Below, piece after piece: positions 6,184-12,042 of a DNA stretch of 13,992 bases. Each line of letters starts with the position of its first letter. Within the stretch, counting starts at the first letter, position 1. The notes under the pieces are model-generated. The model was given only the letters and a program-made list of their open reading frames with translations. It was not told where the DNA came from and made no database searches. The DNA is from Prevotella sp. CAG:891 (GTDB taxonomy: Bacteria > Bacteroidota > Bacteroidia > Bacteroidales > Bacteroidaceae), in the NCBI GenBank assembly GCA_000437675.1, contig FR901707.1, positions 9,948 to 23,939 of the forward strand. The letters run 5' to 3'. The translations under genes and the position numbers were made by a program.

Positions 6184-9129
6184 ATGAAACACATTACTTA
6201 TTTATCGGCATTGGCCATGTCTATGCTGTGTGCTACACCGCTGGCTCAGGCCGATGAAGCATTTAAAGTTACTACTATCCAAAACGGGCAATTTGCACCG
6301 AACACCACCTGGTACACCTTGACCATTGGCGGTAATCGCGTGTCGAGCAACAAGGGAGCTGCCTACATCACCCTGGGCGGTGCTACCGACAAGGGACTCG
6401 AAAACCAATGGTGCGTGACGGGTAGTGCCACCGGGGGCTACAAGTTCTACAACCGACTCGACGGTGCCACAAAACCCCTTATTGCGCCTACGGAAATGAA
6501 GGGACAAAACGGTGGCGAATCGTACCCCATTTTGGGCGAACTCAAGGCCGGATACACCGACACTTGGGAAATTTCGACCAGTGCGCAAGGTGGTTACTAC
6601 ATCAATGAAAAGGGCCACGAGAAGAACAAGATGAACAACCGCAATGGTCGTTTGGCTTTCTGGACCGGTGGTGCCGACTTGGGTTCAAGTTTCGTGTTTA
6701 GCGCAGTCAACGCATCGTTTACCGTTGACATGACTACCGGACAGTTCACCAAATCGAATGCTGCCAAGACTTGGGCTTCGGAGTGGAAGTCGAACGCTAC
6801 GAATCCGCAGCTGGTGATTTCAACACCGACCAACGATTTCGGTAAACAGAACAACACCTTTGTGCTGGCTTCAGGACAGGACCAAAACAACACGGTGAGC
6901 ATCACGGCAGGCCCCGAATACGTGGTGACGGGCTACAAGTTTACCTTTAAGAACATGGTTGCCGGTACCAAGGGCATTCAGCTCACGGTCAACGGCAAGA
7001 CCTACGAGGTGACCGACAAGGAGCAGCAAATTGAAGTAACGGGACTGAAGGACATGACTACGGCCGACTTCGGCAGCAAGGGCCCGAACAAGGGTGTGTT
7101 GCTCACGAACTTCGAAGTAACCGTGGAACGTGCTTTCCGCGAACTCGAACCGCAGCAGAACCTTTTCGTCACTATGCCCGGAAAGACCCCCTACCGTATT
7201 CCGGCCATCTGCACGGCCAAGAACGGTCAGATTGTGGCTATCAGCGACTATCGTCCCTGTGGTGGCGACATCGGTTTCGGTGAAGTAGACATCAAGGCTC
7301 GTATTTCGACCGACAACGGTAAGACTTGGGGACCCGAGTTCTTCATTGCCAATGGTTTGGGCGAAAAGCAAAACAAAGAAAAATGGAAAATCGGTTTCGG
7401 TGATGCCGCTGTGGTGGCCGATGCCGAACGCAACGAAATCCTGATTATGATGGTTTGCGGTAAAACCGTCTGCTGGGATGGCAACTACACTACCGACCCT
7501 GCTACGAGCAACCCCAACCGCGTGGCACAGGTGCGTGGTAAGTTCAACGAAAAGACCCAGCAATGGGAATGGACCGAACCCAAGGAAGTAACCGAAAGCA
7601 TCTATCCGCTCTTCGTCGACGAAAACGGAAAGGTAACGGTGCAGTCGCTCTTTATGGGGTCAGGCCGTATTTGCCAAAGCCGCATGGTGAAGGTGGGCGA
7701 TTACTACCGCATCTATGCCGCTGTGTGGACTAAGAACCAGGGTAACCGCGTTATTTACTCTGACGACTTCGGTACGACGTGGCACATTCTCGGCACAGTG
7801 GCCGACCGTCCGGCACCGGGCGGCGATGAGCCTAAGTGCGAGGAATTGCCCGACGGAACGGTGATTTTGAGCAGCCGTATGAACGGTGGCCGCTTCTACA
7901 ACTACTACACTTATACCGACGTGAAATCGGCCAAGGGTAGCTGGGGCAAGGTGGCTGCGTCGAATGCTGCCAACAAGGGTACGGCTTGCGGCAACTCAAC
8001 GAATGGCGAAATCATGATTCTGCCCGTGGTACGCAACAGCGACCAGAAGGAAATGTACTTGGCTTTGCAGTCAATTCCCTTCGGCAACGGACGTAACAAT
8101 GTGGGTATTTATTACAAAGAACTGGCTTCGCTCAACGACTTTGTAACCCCCGACAGCCTCGCTGCCAACTGGGACGGCAAGCATCAGTCGAGCTTCATCG
8201 GTTCGTGCTACTCGACCATGTCGATGACGGCCGACGACAAACTCGCCTTTATCTACGAAGAAGAAACCTTCGGTGCCGGCTACACGCAGGTGCTGAAACT
8301 TTACACCATCGACTACATCACCAAGGGTGCCTATACGCTCAAAAAGGACGTTGACCGCGAAGCCTACGTGGTGCGCATGATGCAGGAAAAGGTTGAAGCT
8401 AAAAAGCAGGCTGAGGCTGGTGAGGCTGTCGGTATGCTCGACGCTGCGAAACTTGAGGATTTTAAGTCTGCCCTGAACGGATTGGTTGAGGAGTATGCAA
8501 AGAATACTTCCGCTCAGGGCTATGCAGATGTCATTGCCAAACTGAATGAAGCACTGTTGGCTAACAGCATTCAAATGGAGGACGGCATGTCGTACACCTT
8601 GCTCAACAAGGGACGCCAAGGCAAGTATCTCCAGATAAATGGAGCCACAGAATACGGAAACGCCACCACGGGCAACACGGACGCACAAAAGTTTGTGTTC
8701 AGCGTGCAGCCCGACGGAAGCTGGGTTATCATCAACAAGCAAAACAACAAGATGATGAGTCCCACGCAGAAGCAGTACGCACATGTAACTCAGGTAGACA
8801 ATGCCACAGAGGCCGGTAAGTTCCGCGTGAATGCCAATGCCGACGGATGGTCAACTGTCGTTTGCACGAATCCCGTGCAAGCCGACCTCAATGCCTTGCA
8901 CATGGCAGGCGAAGGTCACCTCGTTGAATGGTACGCCAGCGAACCCGCTTCGCAGTGGAAAATTGTGCCTACGGGCGAAAAGGTGGAAACCGGTATCGGT
9001 TGCATTGAAACTCCTGATGCACCGAATGCCGAATTGCGTATGTACGACTTGCAAGGTCGTCGCTTGATTCAGGCCCCTGCCAAAGGCTTCTACATCACTT
9101 CTGATGGCAAGAAGCACTTGGTAAAGTAA
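6184..9129 (+). CDS. Secreted multidomain sialidase (GH33)
   Basis: Exo-alpha-sialidase of family GH33, releasing terminal sialic acid from glycoconjugates outside the cell. The 981-residue product has a signal peptide (cleavage likely after PLAQA, residue 23). An N-terminal ricin-type, trefoil-like module (about 25-178) and a beta-rich module (about 178-318) precede the catalytic propeller (about 320-735). Seen there: the RIP motif PYRIP (R338), R357 and D362 at the spacing of the substrate-binding Arg and acid/base Asp, Asp-boxes STDNGKTW (375-382) and SDDFGTTW (526-533), E549, R565 and R637 completing the arginine triad, and nucleophile Y676 in GSCYSTMS. A helical linker (735-798) and a second trefoil-like module (799-930) follow, then a tail with YDLQGRR (954-960) resembling type IX or surface-sorting tails. 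The frame opens at 6058, but the signal peptide fixes the start at 6184. No nan catabolic genes adjoin it. Confidence 0.93.
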   Translation: MKHITYLSALAMSMLCATPLAQADEAFKVTTIQNGQFAPNTTWYTLTIGGNRVSSNKGAAYITLGGATDKGLENQWCVTGSATGGYKFYNRLDGATKPLIAPTEMKGQNGGESYPILGELKAGYTDTWEISTSAQGGYYINEKGHEKNKMNNRNGRLAFWTGGADLGSSFVFSAVNASFTVDMTTGQFTKSNAAKTWASEWKSNATNPQLVISTPTNDFGKQNNTFVLASGQDQNNTVSITAGPEYVVTGYKFTFKNMVAGTKGIQLTVNGKTYEVTDKEQQIEVTGLKDMTTADFGSKGPNKGVLLTNFEVTVERAFRELEPQQNLFVTMPGKTPYRIPAICTAKNGQIVAISDYRPCGGDIGFGEVDIKARISTDNGKTWGPEFFIANGLGEKQNKEKWKIGFGDAAVVADAERNEILIMMVCGKTVCWDGNYTTDPATSNPNRVAQVRGKFNEKTQQWEWTEPKEVTESIYPLFVDENGKVTVQSLFMGSGRICQSRMVKVGDYYRIYAAVWTKNQGNRVIYSDDFGTTWHILGTVADRPAPGGDEPKCEELPDGTVILSSRMNGGRFYNYYTYTDVKSAKGSWGKVAASNAANKGTACGNSTNGEIMILPVVRNSDQKEMYLALQSIPFGNGRNNVGIYYKELASLNDFVTPDSLAANWDGKHQSSFIGSCYSTMSMTADDKLAFIYEEETFGAGYTQVLKLYTIDYITKGAYTLKKDVDREAYVVRMMQEKVEAKKQAEAGEAVGMLDAAKLEDFKSALNGLVEEYAKNTSAQGYADVIAKLNEALLANSIQMEDGMSYTLLNKGRQGKYLQINGATEYGNATTGNTDAQKFVFSVQPDGSWVIINKQNNKMMSPTQKQYAHVTQVDNATEAGKFRVNANADGWSTVVCTNPVQADLNALHMAGEGHLVEWYASEPASQWKIVPTGEKVETGIGCIETPDAPNAELRMYDLQGRRLIQAPAKGFYITSDGKKHLVK

Positions 9130-9202
9130 ACTGTAAATACACTTTCGTGTCTGCTCCACGCGCAGATTCAATGAGCGTGGGCGCAGTTCGCGCAAATTCC
9201 TA

Positions 9203-9250
9203 AAAAAATTCCGGAAGAACACTGCCAGCAGTGCTTTTCCGGAATTTTTT
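9203..9250 (+). terminator. Strong intrinsic terminator of the sialidase gene
   Basis: AAAAAATTCCGGAA at 9203-9216 is exactly complementary to TTCCGGAATTTTTT at 9237-9250. Inside, CACTG (9220-9224) pairs with CAGTG (9229-9233) around a CCAG loop, so the whole forms an almost continuous stem of about 22 pairs ending in a T-tract. The symmetric A and T runs would let it also work on the opposite strand. It isolates the sialidase transcript from upp. Confidence 0.9.
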
Positions 9251-9267
9251 CGGGCCGACGAGCTGTG

Positions 9268-9306
9268 TTTCGCGTCAGCACAGCGTTTGTTTTGCGTCAG
9301 TGCAGC
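9268..9306. repeat. Imperfect 17-bp direct repeat before upp
   Basis: TTTCGCGTCAGCACAGC at 9268-9284 recurs as TTTTGCGTCAGTGCAGC at 9290-9306 with three changes, a period of 22 bases (two helical turns). It lies between the sialidase terminator and upp. Phasing suggests a possible protein-binding site; no known motif was recognised. Confidence 0.4.
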
Positions 9307-9394
9307 AACCGCCGCTTGTGCCCGATGCTGCGGGGAAAGCCTGTGTGGCACCTCCCCGTTTCGACTAAAAAAAATAAATCAGTTATCTCATACA

Positions 9395-10048
9395 ATGAAA
9401 GTTATCAATTTGGGCGACCGCTCATCGGTCATCAACTCGTACATGGCGCAGTTGCGCGATGTCAACATTCAGGAAAACCGCACCCTCTTCCGCCGCAACT
9501 TGGAGCGCATAGCTCGCGCCATGGCCTATGAGGTGAGCCGCACGCTGAACTACACTGAAAAAACCATTACGACCCCTCTGGGTACCAAGCAAGTGCCTAC
9601 TTACGACGACCGCATTGTGGTGGGCACCGTGCTTCGCGCCGGTCTGGCCTTTCACGAAGGATTCCTCGACACCTTTGACCAAGCCGATTCGGGCTTTGTA
9701 GCCGCCTACCGCGAGGAAGGCAGCCGCGAGGAACTGAAAATTCATGTAAACTATTTGGCAGCCCCCGATATCAGCGGTTCAACCTTCCTGATGGTCGACC
9801 CCATGCTGGCCACCGGCGGTAGCCTGGAACTTTCGTACAAGGCTTTCCTCAGCCACGGCACGCCTGCCAAACTCCACATTTGCTGTGCCATTGCCGCTCA
9901 GGAGGGCATTGACCACCTGAAAAAAGTGTTCCCCGATGACGACATCACCCTTTGGGTAGCCGCCATCGACCCCGAACTCAACGACCAGGCCTACATTGTG
10001 CCCGGACTCGGCGATGCCGGCGACCTTTCTTTTGGTCCGAAACTCTAA
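9395..10048 (+). CDS. upp: Uracil phosphoribosyltransferase
   Basis: Cytoplasmic pyrimidine-salvage enzyme that joins uracil and PRPP to give UMP and pyrophosphate. The 217-residue length is typical. The PRPP-binding loop FLMVDPMLATGGS (residues 131-143, with the acidic D135) is exact for the family, as are VLRAGLAF (79-86) and the uracil-binding C-terminal PGLGDAGDLSFG. The family usually has an arginine where this protein has leucine (GDAGDR-FG versus GDAGDLSFG), which I take as lineage variation. The frame is open upstream to 9287, but family proteins begin at MKVINLG, which fixes the start at 9395. It appears to be a single-gene transcript between the sialidase terminator and the hairpin at 10082-10132. 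Confidence 0.96.
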   Translation: MKVINLGDRSSVINSYMAQLRDVNIQENRTLFRRNLERIARAMAYEVSRTLNYTEKTITTPLGTKQVPTYDDRIVVGTVLRAGLAFHEGFLDTFDQADSGFVAAYREEGSREELKIHVNYLAAPDISGSTFLMVDPMLATGGSLELSYKAFLSHGTPAKLHICCAIAAQEGIDHLKKVFPDDDITLWVAAIDPELNDQAYIVPGLGDAGDLSFGPKL

Positions 10049-10081
10049 GCTAATCTTTGCTGAAAGGCAGGTAAAAAGAAA

Positions 10082-10132
10082 AATAGGCGAAAGTCAACTC
10101 CTCTTTGTACAGAGAGTTGGCTTTCGCCTATT
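10082..10132. terminator. Bidirectional terminator between convergent genes
   Basis: Positions 10082-10100 pair with 10114-10132 over 19 base pairs, broken only by one T-G wobble, with a 13-base loop that can extend the stem slightly (TCT with AGA). The A-rich run at 10073-10083 becomes a T-tract for the minus strand, so it should end the small minus-strand gene. On the plus strand it closes the upp transcript, with a weaker T-tract. Confidence 0.88.
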
Positions 10133-10179
10133 ATGTTCAAAAATTCAAAGTTACCGATTTCCAGGTATGGATTAAATAC

Positions 10180-10359
10180 CTATTCTGTTTGAGCTTTAAA
10201 CAAATCTTCCTGCCCGAAAAACACGTTTTTGTCTGCGGTTTCGGCAGAAATAACAATACCGACAAAGGGATTGTTTTCAACCTCAATAACAGTACCTTCA
10301 AGCCAGACTTTCATAAGGGTCAGGTCTGGCGAAATCAATACTTTATCTCCTATTTCCAT
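10180..10359 (-). CDS. Conserved-looking 59-residue protein of unknown function
   Basis: I do not recognise a named family. The protein (MEIGDKVLISPDLTLMKVW...) has no signal peptide or membrane segment. Its pattern of short strands (KVLISPD, WLEGTVIEVE, FVGIVISAE, KNVFFG) with glycines at turns suggests a small beta-barrel of the SH3 or KOW sort, as found in nucleic-acid- or ribosome-binding proteins; that fold is an inference. The frame extends upstream to 10410, but the ATG at 10359-10357 is better. It follows a perfect -7 promoter box by about 23 bases, and the extra residues (CRNNNIYN) would be translated from promoter DNA. It converges with upp and shares a terminator with it. The dedicated promoter and terminator argue that it is a real gene. 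Confidence 0.72.
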   Translation of the reverse strand: MEIGDKVLISPDLTLMKVWLEGTVIEVENNPFVGIVISAETADKNVFFGQEDLFKAQTE

Positions 10360-10381
10360 GTTATATATATTGTTATTTCTG

Positions 10382-10389
10382 CAAATATA
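10382..10389 (-). promoter_or_regulatory. Promoter -7 box of the 59-residue gene
   Basis: TATATTTG, read on the minus strand, matches TAnnTTTG exactly. It lies 23 bases before the ATG at 10359, giving a short leader. The -33 region is T-rich but has no exact TTTG. Confidence 0.55.
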
Positions 10390-10433
10390 ATGCTTTTTTG
10401 ATACATACATGAAAAAACGATGTGGCAGTGCGC

Positions 10434-11936
10434 TTACTTCACCTCAGTTTGCAAGGGTTGCGTTTGCAAAAACTCCACGCTGTGGCGGATGTGCGGATAC
10501 ATCACCTCGTCGTCGACAATGAACGGCACTACGCGGCGGTAAGCCTCGTGCAGTTGCATGATGGGTTCGGACGAACGCAGGGGAAAACGGAATTCAAGGG
10601 CCTGTGCCGCATTGAACAGTTCGATAGCCAGCACCCGTTCGGTGTTGAGCACCACCTTGTAGAGCTTGATGGCCGCATTGGCTCCCATGCTCACATGGTC
10701 CTCCTGTCCCTGGCTCGACGGAATGCTGTCGACCGAAGCCGGCGTGCAGAGGCTCTTGTTGAGGCTTACGATAGAGGCCGCGGTGTATTGCGTAATCATG
10801 AAACCACTGTTGAGGCCCGGATTGGCCACCAGGAAACTGGGTAAGTCGCGCGTGCCCGACACCAGTTTGTAGATACGACGCTCCGAAATGTTGGCCAGTT
10901 CGCTGAGAGCTATGGCTAAAAAGTCCATAGGCAGGGCAATGGGCTGTCCGTGGAAGTTGCCTGCTGAAATAATCAAATCCTCGTCCGGACAAACCGTTGG
11001 GTTGTCGGTAGCCGAATTGATTTCCGTTTCGATGACGTTCCACACATAGTCAATCGTATCTTTCGATGCCCCGTGTACCTGCGGAATGCAGCGGAAAGAG
11101 TAGGGGTCCTGCACGTAGGTTTTAGGCTGTTTGATTATTTCGCTGCCCTGAAGCAGTTCGCTGATGATGCGTGCCGTTTCGACCTGCCCCTTGTGCGGGC
11201 GTACCAGGTGAACCGCCGGGTTAAAGGCCATGTCAAGTCCATTGTAAGCATCGAGCGACATGGCTGCAATGCAGTCGGCCCAAGCACTCAGCCGCTTGCT
11301 GCGGAGCAAACACCACACGGCAAAGGCACTCATGTTCTGCGTGCCGTTGAGCAGTGCCAACCCCTCTTTCGAGGCCAGGTGAATGGGTTCCCAGTTCATG
11401 CGGCGCAGCATTTCAGCACCACTCACCACTTCGCCGTTCATTTCCACCTCGCCCAGTCCGACAAGGGGCAGGCAAAGGTGAGCCAGCGGCACGAGGTCGC
11501 CCGAGGCACCGAGCGAGCCCTGCATATACACAATGGGGCAGATGTGATGGTTGAACAAGTCGATGAGCCGCTCCACCGTATCGAGTTTACAGCCCGAAAA
11601 GCCGTAGCTCAACGATTGAATTTTAAGCAGCAGCATGAGGCGCACAATGTCGTTCGGCACACGGTCGCCCGTGCCGCAAGCGTGCGACATCATCAGGTTA
11701 ATTTGCAGTTGGCTCAGTTCGTCGGGCTGCACCGACACGTTGCAGAGCGAACCGAATCCCGTGGTCACTCCATAGATGGGCCGTTCGGTAGCCTCGATTT
11801 TTCGGTCAAGGTATTCGCGGCAACGCACAATGCGAGCGCGGGCATCGTCGCTTAGAGCCAGGCGGCAGTCGGCAGCCATGATTTCGCCCACGTGGTCGAT
11901 AGAAAGGTGTTCGGCAGATATAAAATGCGTGTTCAT
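10434..11936 (-). CDS. hutH: Histidine ammonia-lyase
   Basis: Cytoplasmic first enzyme of histidine degradation, removing ammonia from L-histidine to give trans-urocanate. The 500-residue length is normal. The self-forming MIO cofactor triad Ala-Ser-Gly is at residues 144-146 in GSLGASGDLVPLAHL. Other active-site residues visible are Y55 (YGVTTGFG), N197 (LLNGTQ), Y279 and R282 (VQDPYSFRC) and E412 (SSQGQEDHVSMG). MIO enzymes also include phenylalanine and tyrosine lyases, but the adjacent urocanate hydratase gene supports histidine as substrate. The gene lies 102 bases downstream of hutU on the same strand. The start codon sits in a degenerate third copy of an 11-bp CCTGAACAACC tandem repeat, and a hairpin lies in the gap, so hutH expression may be adjusted separately. 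Confidence 0.96.
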   Translation of the reverse strand: MNTHFISAEHLSIDHVGEIMAADCRLALSDDARARIVRCREYLDRKIEATERPIYGVTTGFGSLCNVSVQPDELSQLQINLMMSHACGTGDRVPNDIVRLMLLLKIQSLSYGFSGCKLDTVERLIDLFNHHICPIVYMQGSLGASGDLVPLAHLCLPLVGLGEVEMNGEVVSGAEMLRRMNWEPIHLASKEGLALLNGTQNMSAFAVWCLLRSKRLSAWADCIAAMSLDAYNGLDMAFNPAVHLVRPHKGQVETARIISELLQGSEIIKQPKTYVQDPYSFRCIPQVHGASKDTIDYVWNVIETEINSATDNPTVCPDEDLIISAGNFHGQPIALPMDFLAIALSELANISERRIYKLVSGTRDLPSFLVANPGLNSGFMITQYTAASIVSLNKSLCTPASVDSIPSSQGQEDHVSMGANAAIKLYKVVLNTERVLAIELFNAAQALEFRFPLRSSEPIMQLHEAYRRVVPFIVDDEVMYPHIRHSVEFLQTQPLQTEVK

Positions 11937-11960
11937 GGTTGTTCAGGGGTTGTTCAGGGT
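11937..11960 (-). repeat. 11-bp tandem repeat abutting the hutH start
   Basis: On the minus strand CCTGAACAACC occurs twice in succession immediately before the ATG, and the start codon itself (ATGAACAC) resembles a third, degenerate copy. No Shine-Dalgarno sequence is present in this stretch. Confidence 0.6.
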
Positions 11961-11966
11961 TAAGGT

Positions 11967-11993
11967 ATAACTAATTCTTAAGCATAACTAATT
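11967..11993. repeat. 17-bp-period direct repeat in the hut gap
   Basis: ATAACTAATT at 11967-11976 recurs exactly at 11984-11993, a period of 17 bases. On the minus strand this reads as two successive AATTAGTTAT units, each followed by a similar C/T-rich, TTAA-containing stretch. It lies between the hut hairpin and hutH. Confidence 0.6.
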
Positions 11994-12042
11994 TTCAACA
12001 TCTACTTATGAGAAAGTTAAAGGCATTGATGCTGAAAATTAG
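11988..12042 (-). terminator. 15-bp hairpin overlapping the hutU stop codon
   Basis: Positions 12028-12042 (GATGCTGAAAATTAG) and 11988-12002 (CTAATTTTCAACATC) are complementary at 14 of 15 positions; the odd pair is a G-U wobble in the minus-strand RNA. The loop is 25 bases. The hutU stop codon at 12041-12039 lies in the first arm. There is no clear T-tract, so this may be an attenuating or mRNA-stabilising structure rather than a full terminator. Confidence 0.55.

Noticed and set aside
11073..11855. 260-residue open frame antisense to hutH
   Set aside because: hutH has every catalytic residue; the antisense product has shadow-like composition and no motif.
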